A stretch of 64,000 nt of DNA, taken from NCBI GenBank assembly GCA_018241995.1, contig JAFECT010000003.1, positions 186,001 through 250,000 of the forward strand. The letters are read 5' to 3'. This DNA comes from Pseudomonadota bacterium (GTDB lineage Bacteria > Pseudomonadota > Alphaproteobacteria > Caulobacterales > Caulobacteraceae). Shown here in pieces: positions 28,417-37,212 of this stretch (within the stretch, counting starts at the first letter, position 1; each line of letters starts with the position of its first letter). The notes under the pieces were generated by a model that did not search any database, was not told the DNA's origin, and saw nothing but the letters and a program-made list of their open reading frames with translations. A program made the translations under genes and the position numbers.

Positions 28417-28770
28417 ATGAAGGGCATGTACGCGATCATCTGGCGCTATCAGGTCAAGCCCGAGGCCGTGGACGCCTTCACCACGGCCTACGGCCGCGAG
28501 GGCGACTGGGCGCGGCTGTTCAAGCTCGACCCCGGCTTTCTGGGCACGGAGCTGTATCGCGGCGCCGAGGGCGACACCGTCTTCCTGACCATCGACCGCT
28601 GGCTGTCGCGCGACCACTTCACCGCCTTCATGCAGCGGCTCGGCGACGCCTATGCGGCGCTGGACGAGCGGATGGAGGGCTTGACCGAGTTCGAAGCGCG
28701 GCTCGGCGACTTCGAGACGGACGTCATCGAAGGCGCCCTCAGCGGGCTGAAACTGGCGGTCCCGAAGTGA
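28417..28770 (+). CDS. Small ABM-like (antibiotic biosynthesis monooxygenase fold) protein
   Basis: A 117-residue protein with the dimeric alpha/beta-barrel pattern: YAIIWRYQVKPEAVDAFTTAYGREGDWARLFKLDPGFLGTELYRG and FLTIDRWLSRDHFTAFMQ. Proteins of this fold include monooxygenases, heme-degrading enzymes and many of unknown role; no catalytic signature is decisive here. Start at 28417 or at the inner ATG 28426. Its TGA overlaps the GTG of rsmE, so the two are translationally coupled. Confidence 0.75.
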   Translation: MKGMYAIIWRYQVKPEAVDAFTTAYGREGDWARLFKLDPGFLGTELYRGAEGDTVFLTIDRWLSRDHFTAFMQRLGDAYAALDERMEGLTEFEARLGDFETDVIEGALSGLKLAVPK

Positions 28771-29534
28771 TCCGGCTGCATGTGGAGTCGCCGCTGCGCG
28801 CGGGCGTGCGTGTCGAGCCGACCTCTGATCAGGCGCGCTACCTGACCGGCGTCATGCGCCAGAAGCTCGGCGACAGCGTGCTGCTGTTCAACGGCCGCGA
28901 CGGCGAGTGGCGCGCCTCGCTCGTGGAGATCGGCAAGCGCGGCTGTGTGCTGACAGCCGAGGTCCAGACGCGAGCCCAGACCAGTGTTCCGGACCTGGAA
29001 CTGGTGGCTGCGCTGGTGAAGCGCGGACCGCTGGAGACCATCGTCGAGAAGGCGGTGGAGCTGGGCTGCGCGCGCGTGCGGCTGATCACGACCCGGCGCA
29101 CCAACGCCGACCACGTGCGGCTGGAGCGGCTGCGCGCGATCATGGTCGAGGCGGCGGAGCAGACCGGGCGGCTGGACGTGCCTGAGATCATCGCGCCGGA
29201 GAAGCTGGAGCGCCTGCTCGACGGCTGGGACGCGAGCCGGCGGCTGATGTTCTGCGACGAGGGCGAAGGCTTCGATGCGCTGCAGGACGGCGCCTCTGCG
29301 CCTGCCTCAGCACCCGTCTTGCCTGCGCTCGACGCCCTGCGCGACGCCCCTCGCGGCCCGTGGGCGGTGCTGATCGGCCCCGAAGGCGGCTTCGACCCCT
29401 CCGAGCGCGAGCGTCTGCGTGGCTTGGCGTTCTGCACCCCTGTCTCGCTCGGCCCGCGCATCCTGCGCGCCGACACGGCGGCGATCTCGGCGTTGACGCT
29501 GTGGCAGGCGGCGTTGGGTGATTGGCGCGCCTAA
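28767..29534 (+). CDS. rsmE: 16S rRNA (uracil(1498)-N(3))-methyltransferase
   Basis: Methylates N3 of U1498 in 16S rRNA. A 255-residue protein with an N-terminal PUA-like domain (TGVMRQKLGDSVLLFNGRDGEWRA) and the SPOUT fold: ALVKRGPLETIVEKAVELGCARV, EQTGRLDVPEI, and the knot WAVLIGPEGGFDPSERE followed by SLGPRILRADTAAISAL. GTG start at 28767 in a GTGA overlap with the preceding gene. An Ala/Pro-rich insertion (ASAPASAPVLPAL) sits before the knot. Confidence 0.95.
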   Translation: MIRLHVESPLRAGVRVEPTSDQARYLTGVMRQKLGDSVLLFNGRDGEWRASLVEIGKRGCVLTAEVQTRAQTSVPDLELVAALVKRGPLETIVEKAVELGCARVRLITTRRTNADHVRLERLRAIMVEAAEQTGRLDVPEIIAPEKLERLLDGWDASRRLMFCDEGEGFDALQDGASAPASAPVLPALDALRDAPRGPWAVLIGPEGGFDPSERERLRGLAFCTPVSLGPRILRADTAAISALTLWQAALGDWRA

Positions 29535-29627
29535 GACTCAGGAACGGGACTTGAGCTTGGCCGGTTGGGAGCCCATGTAGCGCCGGCCGCACTCCGCGGC
29601 GCGCGAGACCCCGGGGGAGGGCGAACC

Positions 29628-30983
29628 ATGGCCGATGTCGTGCTGGACGACCGTCCCCTTGTTTTCGAGGATCTCGTCGCCTGGTTCGAGAAGGGCTGCA
29701 AGCCCGAGAGCCAATGGCGCATCGGCGCCGAGCACGAGAAGTTCGGCTTCAATCTGAAGGACTACACGCGCCCCGCCTATGAAGGCCCGTCGGGCATCAA
29801 GGCCATGCTTGAAGGCCTGATGCGCTTTGGCTGGAAGGGCGTCTACGAGGGTCCGACCCTGATCGGGCTGGAGCGCGGCATGGCGAACGTGTCGCTGGAG
29901 CCCGGCGGCCAGTTCGAGCTGTCCGGCGCGCCTCTGGAGACCATCCACGACATCTGCTCCGAGACCGGCCGCCACCTGGAAGAGGTCAAGACCGTCGCCG
30001 ACGAGATCGGCATCGGTTTCCTGGGCCTCGGTTTCGACCCGATGTGGCGGCGCGATCAGGTGCCGGTCATGCCCAAGGGCCGCTACGACATCATGCGCGC
30101 CTACATGCCCAAGGTCGGCAATCTCGGCCTCGACATGATGCTGCGCACCTGCACCATCCAGGCCAACCTCGACTTCGCCGACGAAGCCGACATGGTGAAG
30201 AAGTTCCGGGTGTCGCTGGCGCTGCAGCCGATCGGCACGGCGCTTTTCGCCAACTCGCCCTTCACCGAGGGCAAGCCCAACGGCTTCCTGAGCGCGCGGG
30301 CCAATGTCTGGACCGACACCGATCCCGACCGCACCGGCCTGCTGGACTTCGTATTCCAGGAGGGCTTCGGCTTCGAGGCCTATGCGCGTTACGCGCTCAA
30401 GGTGCCGATGTATTTCGTCAAGCGCGACCGCTACATCGACGCCTCGGGCAAGTCGTTCGAGGCCTTCATGGACGGCAAGCTTGACGTCATGGAGGGCGAA
30501 CGTCCGAAGCTGAAGGACTGGGCCGACCACCTGACCACGATCTTCCCCGAGGTGCGGCTGAAGCAGTACCTGGAGATGCGCGGCTCGGACGGCGGCCCCT
30601 GGAGCCGTATCTGCGGCCTGCCGGCCCTGTGGGCGGGCATCTTCTACGACAAGGACGCGCTCGACGCCGCCTGGGACCTCTGCAAGGACTGGACGAGCGA
30701 GGATCGCGCCCAGTTGCGCAAGGATGCGGCGAAGATCGGCCTGAAGGGCCAGGTCGCCGGCCGCCCTGTGCAGAAGGTCGCCTGCGAACTGCTCGACATC
30801 GCCCGCCACGGCCTGCGCCGTCGCGCCAAGTTCTCCGCCGGCATGGTCGATGAAACCGGCTACCTGTCCGAGCTGGAAGAGATCGCTGAAAGCGGTCTGA
30901 CTCCCGCCGACCGCCTGCTGGAGGCCTATCACGGTCGCTGGGGCGGGGACCTGAGCAGGGTCTACATCGAGCAGGCGTACTAG
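29628..30983 (+). CDS. gshA: Glutamate-cysteine ligase
   Basis: ATP-dependent synthesis of gamma-glutamylcysteine, first step of glutathione. The 451-residue protein is of the plant/alphaproteobacterial GCS2 type: WRIGAEHEKFGF, VSLEPGGQFELSGAPL, LGLGFDPMWRRDQVPVMPKGRYDIMRAYM, MLRTCTIQANLDFADE, and EMRGSDGGPW near residue 320. GGGGGAGGG precedes the ATG at 29628. Its stop overlaps the convergent histidine kinase stop by 4 nt. Confidence 0.95.
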   Translation: MADVVLDDRPLVFEDLVAWFEKGCKPESQWRIGAEHEKFGFNLKDYTRPAYEGPSGIKAMLEGLMRFGWKGVYEGPTLIGLERGMANVSLEPGGQFELSGAPLETIHDICSETGRHLEEVKTVADEIGIGFLGLGFDPMWRRDQVPVMPKGRYDIMRAYMPKVGNLGLDMMLRTCTIQANLDFADEADMVKKFRVSLALQPIGTALFANSPFTEGKPNGFLSARANVWTDTDPDRTGLLDFVFQEGFGFEAYARYALKVPMYFVKRDRYIDASGKSFEAFMDGKLDVMEGERPKLKDWADHLTTIFPEVRLKQYLEMRGSDGGPWSRICGLPALWAGIFYDKDALDAAWDLCKDWTSEDRAQLRKDAAKIGLKGQVAGRPVQKVACELLDIARHGLRRRAKFSAGMVDETGYLSELEEIAESGLTPADRLLEAYHGRWGGDLSRVYIEQAY

Positions 30984-32797
30984 GCCGCTTCCGTCGCGCC
31001 CTCGTCGTCGGCTGACAGGGCCAGTTCCGACAGGCAGGCGTAGAGCGCCTTGATGTCGATCGGCTTGGCCAGCACGCGGTCGGCCCCGGCCGTCATGTAG
31101 GTTTCGATGTCTTCCGGGAAGACGTTGGCGGTCAGCATCGAGATCGGCGTGCGCCGGCCCATCGCCGCCTCGCCGGCGCGGATGGCGGCCACGGCGGCTG
31201 CGCCGTCCATCACCGGCATCTGGGCGTCCATCAGGATCAGGTCATAGGGACGCGCCAGCGCCGCCTCCAGCGCCTCGGCGCCGTTCTCCACCAATGTCAG
31301 CTCTACGCCCAGCGGCTGGAGCAGCAGTCGCAGGACCTCACGGTTCGAGGCGTTGTCATCGGCCGCCAGGATCCGGATCGCCAGCGCCTCCTCAGGCTCG
31401 GCGACCTGGGGCGCCGGCGCCGGCGCCTGCGCCTCGGCCTGCTCGACCTCAAGTTCGAACCAGAAGATCGAGCCGCCGCCGTCGCGGCTGTCGAAGCCGA
31501 TTGTTCCGCCCATCAGGCCGAGCATGCGATGGCAGATGGCCAGGCCCAGGCCCGCGCCCCCGGCCTTGCGCCCCTCGGCGGTCTGCTCGAACGCTTCGAA
31601 GATGCGGGTGGCGTCCTCCGGCGCAATCCCGGGGCCGCGGTCGGCCACCTCGAAGCGCAGGCGCGTGCGTCCCGGACCAGCGGGCAGGGCTTCGACCGCG
31701 AGAGCGACGTCGCCGCCCCGGGGCGTGAGCTTCACCGCGTTGGACAGCAGGTTGATCAGGATCTGCTCCAGGCGGGGACCGTCCGCGCTGACGATCAACG
31801 ACTCCCGAGGGCCTTGCCGTGAGAGCGTGAGGTGAACATCCGCGGCGTCGCACTGGGCGCGCCAGACATCGGCGACCCCATCGATCAGGGCGCCGGCGTC
31901 TACCGGCGCCAGGTTCAGGGCGAGATCACCGGTGTCGCTGCGAACATAGTCCAGCACGCCGTTCAACAGGCGCACCAGCATGGCGCCGGCGGTCTCTATA
32001 TTGCCTGCAAGTTCCGCGTGGCGTCCGCTCGGCGCCTCGCGCCGGAGCACCGCGGCCATGGCCATCACCGCGTTCAGCGGCGTGCGGATTTCATGACTGG
32101 TCACGGCCAGCAGGTCCGTCTTGGCGCGGCTGGCGGACTCGGCCAAGGCCCGTTGCTGTTCGGCGCGCGCGAGGGCGCTCTCCAGGGCTGCGTTGCGGTC
32201 GGCAAGGTCGGCGGCGCGTTCGGCGGTGTTGCGATCGCTCTGCTTCTGTCGCCAGCCGCAGGCCAGGGCCGCCAGGGTGAAGATCAGGTAGGCGGCGAAA
32301 TGGGGATACTCATGACCCGGCGGGCCTGAACGGTCCGCCACCAGAAGGCCCATGATCGGCGGCAGGACGGCGGCGACGAAGCCGAGCGTGGTCAGGTGGA
32401 CCTGCAGGGCCATCAACATGACCAGGGTGATGAGCAGGCACAGGCTCTCGACATGCAGGTCGGGCGCGTGGGCGTTGACCCACAGCGCCAGGGCGACGCC
32501 GGGAATCGACATCATCAGGCTGAGCAGGGGTGTCAGGCGCTTCAGCCGGGCCAGCGCGTTCTCGCGCGCGACGTCGGCCGCGGCCTTTTCCACTGTGCAG
32601 AGATAGAGCCCCAGCACCCCCAGGTGCACGACGAGATAGACAGCGGCGGTTTCGAGATTCAGGTAGAGCGCCGTGGCTGCGGCCAGCCCGACGATTGAGG
32701 CCAGGCGGGTGGCCAGCACCAGCCTGTATCGTTCGACATAGGACCGCAGAACGATCTGCTGTCGACCTGTCGCCGGCGGAGCCACTTCAAGCATCAT
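30980..32797 (-). CDS. Hybrid sensor histidine kinase/response regulator
   Basis: A 605-residue protein with about six membrane helices (residues 30-190), a coiled-coil (195-225, many Ala/Glu/Arg), HisKA with phosphoacceptor His in AVTSHEIRTPLNAVMA near 235, HATPase (NLLSNAVKLTP, DRGPGIAPED, GGAGLGLAIC) and a C-terminal receiver (ILAADDNASNREVLRLLL; phosphoacceptor Asp in LILMDAQMPVMDG; conserved Lys in LAKPID). There is no PAS domain; sensing would be through the membrane part. Output partner unknown. It diverges from the GntR operon. Confidence 0.93.
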   Translation of the reverse strand: MMLEVAPPATGRQQIVLRSYVERYRLVLATRLASIVGLAAATALYLNLETAAVYLVVHLGVLGLYLCTVEKAAADVARENALARLKRLTPLLSLMMSIPGVALALWVNAHAPDLHVESLCLLITLVMLMALQVHLTTLGFVAAVLPPIMGLLVADRSGPPGHEYPHFAAYLIFTLAALACGWRQKQSDRNTAERAADLADRNAALESALARAEQQRALAESASRAKTDLLAVTSHEIRTPLNAVMAMAAVLRREAPSGRHAELAGNIETAGAMLVRLLNGVLDYVRSDTGDLALNLAPVDAGALIDGVADVWRAQCDAADVHLTLSRQGPRESLIVSADGPRLEQILINLLSNAVKLTPRGGDVALAVEALPAGPGRTRLRFEVADRGPGIAPEDATRIFEAFEQTAEGRKAGGAGLGLAICHRMLGLMGGTIGFDSRDGGGSIFWFELEVEQAEAQAPAPAPQVAEPEEALAIRILAADDNASNREVLRLLLQPLGVELTLVENGAEALEAALARPYDLILMDAQMPVMDGAAAVAAIRAGEAAMGRRTPISMLTANVFPEDIETYMTAGADRVLAKPIDIKALYACLSELALSADDEGATEAA

Positions 32798-32909
32798 TCG
32801 AGACCTAAGGCGTGGCGCTTAAGCTTTCCTGACCGACGTTCGCCCGGCGCCGCCCTGATGCCGCGCGGGGGCCGTTGACCGGTCTTGGCGCAGAGGACTT
32901 GTGCTGGTC

Positions 32910-32933
32910 GGTGTTTTAGTCATATATAACACC
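32910..32933. promoter_or_regulatory. Candidate GntR (YtrA-type) operator
   Basis: GGTGTT and AACACC, perfect 6-nt arms around an A/T-rich 12-nt spacer, 45 nt before the GntR ATG. The AT-rich spacer (TTAGTCATATAT) stands out in a GC-rich genome and probably contains the -10 region. YtrA-subfamily regulators commonly bind spaced dyads of this kind in their own promoter. Confidence 0.6.
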
Positions 32934-32977
32934 AGTTCGCCGCAGGCGCCGAACCTGGCGAATGGCCGGAAAGATCA

Positions 32978-33343
32978 ATGGATTCAGAGTGGAACGACAG
33001 CCAGCCGATCTACCGCCAGCTCCGCGACCGTGTGGTCGCCATGGTTCTCGACGGGCAGTTGGAGGACGGCGACGCCTTGCCGTCCGTACGTACGGTTGCG
33101 ACCGAAGGCCGCATCAATCCCCTGACCGTGCTGAAGGCCTACCAGCAGCTGACCGACGAGGGCCTGGTCGAGAAGCGGCGGGGCCTGGGCATGTTCGTCC
33201 GCCCCGGCGCGCGGGAGCGTCTGATGCTGGACGAGCGGCAGCGGTTCCTCACCGAGCAGTGGCCGGAGATTCGCGCCACCATTCACAGGCTGGGGCTGGC
33301 GGGCGAACTGCTGGGCGTCGCGGCCGAGCCGGCGGAGGGGTGA
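32978..33343 (+). CDS. GntR family transcriptional regulator, YtrA subfamily
   Basis: A 121-residue protein: the GntR winged helix QPIYRQLRDRVVAMVLDGQLEDGDALPSVRTVATEGRINPLTVLKAYQQLTDEGLVEKRRGLGMFV fills residues 9-75, and only a short helical tail follows, the hallmark of YtrA regulators that control ABC transporters. It is 5 nt upstream of the ABC ATPase and probably represses the whole six-gene operon. Confidence 0.92.
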   Translation: MDSEWNDSQPIYRQLRDRVVAMVLDGQLEDGDALPSVRTVATEGRINPLTVLKAYQQLTDEGLVEKRRGLGMFVRPGARERLMLDERQRFLTEQWPEIRATIHRLGLAGELLGVAAEPAEG

Positions 33344-33347
33344 GCCG

Positions 33348-34226
33348 ATGAACCTCGTCACTGCAAAGGGCCTGACCAAGATCTATGGCAAGAAGGTCGC
33401 GCTGGACCGCGTCGACTTCACGGTCGGGCAGGGGCGCATCGTCGGCCTGCTGGGTCCCAATGGCGCGGGCAAGTCCACGGCGTTGCAGGCCATGCTGGGC
33501 CTGATCTCCTACGCGGGCGAGCTGAACGTGCTGGGGCGCGAGCCTTGGCATCAGCGCGCGGAGCTGATGGGCGAGGCCTGCTTCATCGCCGACGCCGCCG
33601 TCCTGCCGGGCTGGCTCACCGCCCGCCGGGCGCTCGACTTCATGGCGGGACTGCACCCCCGGTTCGACCGCGCCAAGGCCGAGGCCTTCCTGGCCCGCAC
33701 CGGGATCGAGCGCGCCGCCAAGGTCCGCACCCTGTCCAAGGGCATGATCGCCCAGCTGCATCTGGCCCTGGTCATGGCCATCGATGCGCGGCTGCTGGTT
33801 CTGGACGAGCCGACGCTGGGCCTAGACCTCGCCTACCGCAAACGCTTCTTCGACAGCCTGCTCGACGACTATTTCGACCAGGACCGCACCATCGTCGTCT
33901 CTACGCATCAGCTTGACGAGGTTCAGCACATCCTGACCGACCTGATCCTGCTCGACCGGGGCAAGGTCGTCCTCGATCTCAGCATGGAGGCGTTCGAGGC
34001 CCGCTTCGCGGAGGTCGCCGTCCCGGCGTCGAAACTCGCCGCCGCGCGGGCCCTGAAGCCGCTTTCGGAGCGCCAGCTCCTGGGGCGCGCCAGCCTGCTG
34101 TTCGATGGCGCCGACCCCAAGCGCCTGGCCGCGCTCGGCGAGGTGCGGCCCGCGAGCCTTTCGGAGGTGTTCCTGGCCCTCACCGACGCGCCGGCAGCGG
34201 CTCCCGCAGGGGAGGTCGCCGCATGA
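33348..34226 (+). CDS. ABC transporter ATP-binding protein
   Basis: A 292-residue ATPase with Walker A LLGPNGAGKST near residue 40, a degenerate signature TLSKGMIAQ in place of LSGGQ, Walker B LLVLDEPTLGLD, and H-loop STHQLDE. It has a C-terminal extension of about 70 residues. The degenerate signature and the partnership with YtrA-type regulators are usual for the export-type systems of this group. Its stop overlaps the permease ATG by 4 nt. Confidence 0.92.
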   Translation: MNLVTAKGLTKIYGKKVALDRVDFTVGQGRIVGLLGPNGAGKSTALQAMLGLISYAGELNVLGREPWHQRAELMGEACFIADAAVLPGWLTARRALDFMAGLHPRFDRAKAEAFLARTGIERAAKVRTLSKGMIAQLHLALVMAIDARLLVLDEPTLGLDLAYRKRFFDSLLDDYFDQDRTIVVSTHQLDEVQHILTDLILLDRGKVVLDLSMEAFEARFAEVAVPASKLAAARALKPLSERQLLGRASLLFDGADPKRLAALGEVRPASLSEVFLALTDAPAAAPAGEVAA

Positions 34227-35095
34227 GCGCCGAAGCCCTGTCCGCGCCGAAGGGCGCGCCGCTGAAGGCCTTCTACTGGTCGGTGCGCCGCGAACTGTGG
34301 GAGCATCCCTCGATCTGGATGGCCCAGGTCGGCGCCGGTGCAGTGGTGCTGGTCGGCTATGTGATCAGCCTGCCGAGCCTGCCGCATCTGATCCGCAGCG
34401 GCGCGGCCGCGCACAAGGCCGGCGTCGATAGCTACGCAGGCATGCCCTACATGCTGGCCGCCGCCGCTGTGGGTCTGGCCGGGTGGATCACGGCGATGCT
34501 CTATTGCGCCGCCGCCCTGCATGGGGAACGGCGCGACCGCAGCCTGCTGTTCTGGAAGTCGTTGCCGATCTCCGATCCGGTCGCGGTCATGGCCAAGGCC
34601 GCGCTGCCGATGCTGGTCACGCCGGTGGTCACCGTCGTTCTGGTGCTGGCGCTGCATATCGTCATGGTGCTGCTCGCCTCGCCTGTGGCCATGCTGTCCG
34701 GCGCCGGACTCCAGGCCTTTTTCGACCGCATCATCCTGCCGCGCGTCTGGTTCGAGCTGATCCGCGGCATACCGATGATGGCCCTGTGGTACGCGCCCAT
34801 CTACGGCTGGCTCATACTCGCCTCAGGCTGGGCCAAGCGGTTGCCGATCCTGTGGGCGGTGGCGCCGCCCCTGGCCGTGGCCTTGCTCGAGAAGCTGGCG
34901 TTCAACACCACCATCGTCTGGGACTGGCTGAAGCTGCGCGCCATCGGCCCGTTCGCCGCCTCGATGCAGAAGGCCACGCCCGGCCACCCTCATCCTACCG
35001 ACTTCGCGAGCCCGCACCTGTGGATCGGCCTGGCCCTGGCCGCCGCCTTCATCGTCGTCGCCGTGCGTCTCCGACGCGTCGCCGACCCGATCTGA
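34223..35095 (+). CDS. ABC transporter permease
   Basis: A 290-residue membrane protein with about six helices (VGAGAVVLVGYVISLP; AAAAVGLAGWITAMLYCAAAL; a central pair LVTPVVTVVLVLALHIVMVLLASP; MMALWYAPIYGWLILA; WAVAPPLAVALLEKL; LWIGLALAAAFIVVAV). The RRDRSLLFWKSLPISD cytoplasmic segment is typical of ABC-2-type permeases of this family. Partner of the preceding ATPase. Substrate unknown. Confidence 0.87.
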   Translation: MSAEALSAPKGAPLKAFYWSVRRELWEHPSIWMAQVGAGAVVLVGYVISLPSLPHLIRSGAAAHKAGVDSYAGMPYMLAAAAVGLAGWITAMLYCAAALHGERRDRSLLFWKSLPISDPVAVMAKAALPMLVTPVVTVVLVLALHIVMVLLASPVAMLSGAGLQAFFDRIILPRVWFELIRGIPMMALWYAPIYGWLILASGWAKRLPILWAVAPPLAVALLEKLAFNTTIVWDWLKLRAIGPFAASMQKATPGHPHPTDFASPHLWIGLALAAAFIVVAVRLRRVADPI

Positions 35096-35112
35096 ATCCG
35101 GGAGACCCCGCG

Positions 35113-35964
35113 ATGAGCACCGCCGCCCTGGCTGTCGACCCCGCACGTCCTCGCCCCGGCGCCGACCCGGCCAAGGGCCTGCTGCCCGCCACAGGCAAGC
35201 TGTGGTTCCTGGTCGCCGTCGCCGGGCAGTGGACCTTCGTCTGGTACATGCTGGGCGTCTACGGCCACGCGGTCGCGACCTGGAACTTCGATCCCCTGGC
35301 CGCACGCAGCAAGGAGATGCTGAAAGGCTTCATCCCCGGCGATCCGGTCGGCGACACCGTCTTCGTGGCCCATGTGCTGATGGCCGCCGTCCTGACCTTC
35401 GGCGGCACGCTGCAGCTGATGCCCTGGATCCGCGCCAGGGTCCCGGCGTTGCATCGGTGGACGGGGCGCGTGTTCCTGGCGACCGCGACCGGCGCCGCGC
35501 TGGCGGGCCTGTGGATGCAGTGGGTGCGCGGCGCGCGCGCCGACCCGATCTCCGATATCGGCCCGACGCTGGACGCGGTGCTGATCCTGCTGTTCTGCGC
35601 CCTGACCCTGCGCGCCGCCCTGGCGAAGGATTTCGACACGCACCGGCGCTGGGCCATGCGCACCTTCATGGTGGTCAACGGCGTCTGGTTCCTGCGGGTG
35701 ATGATTATCGTGCTGATGCTGGGCAACCACGCCCTTGGCCTGCCCAAGCAGGGGCTGGACGGCCCGCTTTTCCGGTTCGCCTCCTTCGCCTCCTACCTCA
35801 TCCCGCTCGGCGTGCTGGAGCTCTACCAGTTCGCCAAGGCGCGGGGCGGCCCCGGCCTGCGCCGCGCCACAGCCGCACTGATCGTCGTCGCCACCCTGGC
35901 CATGGGCGCAGGCATCGTCCTGGCGTGGCTGTTCATGTGGTCGCCTGTCCTGGCGAAATCCTGA
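35113..35964 (+). CDS. DUF2306-type integral membrane protein
   Basis: A 283-residue protein with seven or eight membrane helices. HVLMAAVLTFGGTLQLMPWIRARVPALHRWTGRVF and KDFDTHRRWAMRTFMVVNGVWFLRVM contain the paired His/Arg segments characteristic of DUF2306 proteins, whose His residues resemble heme or quinone ligands; the function is unknown. Follows the ABC permease by 17 nt with a GGGAGA ribosome site. Confidence 0.8.
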   Translation: MSTAALAVDPARPRPGADPAKGLLPATGKLWFLVAVAGQWTFVWYMLGVYGHAVATWNFDPLAARSKEMLKGFIPGDPVGDTVFVAHVLMAAVLTFGGTLQLMPWIRARVPALHRWTGRVFLATATGAALAGLWMQWVRGARADPISDIGPTLDAVLILLFCALTLRAALAKDFDTHRRWAMRTFMVVNGVWFLRVMIIVLMLGNHALGLPKQGLDGPLFRFASFASYLIPLGVLELYQFAKARGGPGLRRATAALIVVATLAMGAGIVLAWLFMWSPVLAKS

Positions 35965-35975
35965 GGAGTTGAGCC

Positions 35976-36698
35976 ATGCATCTCGAAGCGCCTCCCGGCG
36001 CCCCGCTCGTTGTCCAACTCGCCTGCGACGCCCTGCTGTACTCGCACATCGGCGGCGGCATGATCGGCATGTCGGCCGGCGCGGTCGCGCTGCTGACCCG
36101 CAAGGGCGAGCGTGTGCATCGCATCGCCGGCTCGGTCTTCACCGCCGCCATGCTGGTGATGGCCGGGGTGGGGGCGGGCGTCGCGCCCTTCCTGCCGGCC
36201 GAGCAGATCCCCAACACCACGGCGGGGGTCTTCACCTTCTACCTCGTCCTGACCGGCTGGATGACGGTGCGCAGGGCCGAGGGCCGCATCGGCCTGTTCG
36301 AGCGGCTGGCGATCCTGATCCCCGTCGCCGGCGCGGGCATCGGCCTCTACCTGTCGACCCGGCCGGAGATCACCGGCATCCAGCACATGGCGACCTATGT
36401 GATCGCCGGCATCGCCACGCTCAGCGCCCTGGGCGACGTGCATCTGCTCCTGCGCAAGGGGCTGCTCGGCCGGCCCCGCATCGCGCGCCACGTCTGGCGC
36501 ATGTGCGTGGCCCTGACCATCGCCGCCTTCTCGTTCTTCGTCGGCCAGCAGGGCTATCTGCCCAAGGCGGTGCGCGGGACCTTCCTGCTCAACCTGCCGG
36601 GCTTCGCGGCCCTGCTGTTCATGACCTTCTGGCTGCTGCGCGTGTGGCTGTCGAAGGCGTTCCGGTCGCAGCCCCTTCAGCCCCGGATAGCCGCATGA
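35976..36698 (+). CDS. Integral membrane protein of the DUF2306-like group
   Basis: A 240-residue protein with about seven helices. Conserved-looking HIGGGMIGMSAGAVALLTRKGERVHRIAGSVFTAAML and RIARHVWRMCVALTIAAFSFFVGQQ again show paired His/Arg at helix ends, as in the preceding gene. Fifth gene of the GntR operon. Its stop overlaps the next ATG by 4 nt. Function unknown. Confidence 0.75.
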   Translation: MHLEAPPGAPLVVQLACDALLYSHIGGGMIGMSAGAVALLTRKGERVHRIAGSVFTAAMLVMAGVGAGVAPFLPAEQIPNTTAGVFTFYLVLTGWMTVRRAEGRIGLFERLAILIPVAGAGIGLYLSTRPEITGIQHMATYVIAGIATLSALGDVHLLLRKGLLGRPRIARHVWRMCVALTIAAFSFFVGQQGYLPKAVRGTFLLNLPGFAALLFMTFWLLRVWLSKAFRSQPLQPRIAA

Positions 36699-37138
36699 CC
36701 TCGATCGCCGCTTCCGAGACCAAGCCTCGCGCCGAGACCTTCGGCGTGCCGGTGTGGCGTCTCTACCTGCTGCGCGCCGCCTACCTGATCATGGCGGTCG
36801 GCTTGAACGTCGAGATCTGGCCGGTGATCCTGAACCACCGGCCAGAGTGGGAGATCATGCACGGGGTGGCCAGCTGCATGTTGGGCGCGCTGGCGGTCAT
36901 GGCGGTGATCGGCCTGCGCTATCCGCTGAAGATGCTGCCGGTCCTGCTGTTCGAGATGACCTGGAAGGCGATCTGGCTGACCGCCGTGGCCCTGCCGCTG
37001 TGGCAGGCCGGCCGCGTGGACGCCGCCACCGCCGAGACCATCAAGGCCTGCCTGATGGCGGTGATCTTCCCGGTGGTCATGCCGTGGCGATACCTCGCGC
37101 GCCAGTTCCTGGCGGCGCGGGGCGACCGATGGTGGTGA
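36695..37138 (+). CDS. Small integral membrane protein
   Basis: A 147-residue protein with four helices: LLRAAYLIMAVGLNVEIWPVIL, HGVASCMLGALAVMAVIGLRYPLKMLPVLLFEMTWKAIWLTAVALPLW, and KACLMAVIFPVVMPW. Last gene of the GntR-ABC operon (ATGA overlap). Family not recognised beyond a general resemblance to small alphaproteobacterial membrane proteins. Confidence 0.7.
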   Translation: MTSIAASETKPRAETFGVPVWRLYLLRAAYLIMAVGLNVEIWPVILNHRPEWEIMHGVASCMLGALAVMAVIGLRYPLKMLPVLLFEMTWKAIWLTAVALPLWQAGRVDAATAETIKACLMAVIFPVVMPWRYLARQFLAARGDRWW

Positions 37139-37212
37139 CGCCGGAGCGCCACGCCCATTGAGCCGAGCCCTTTGGACGCCTAGATCGCTGTCCTGAGCAT
37201 CGGAGCGCGGGC

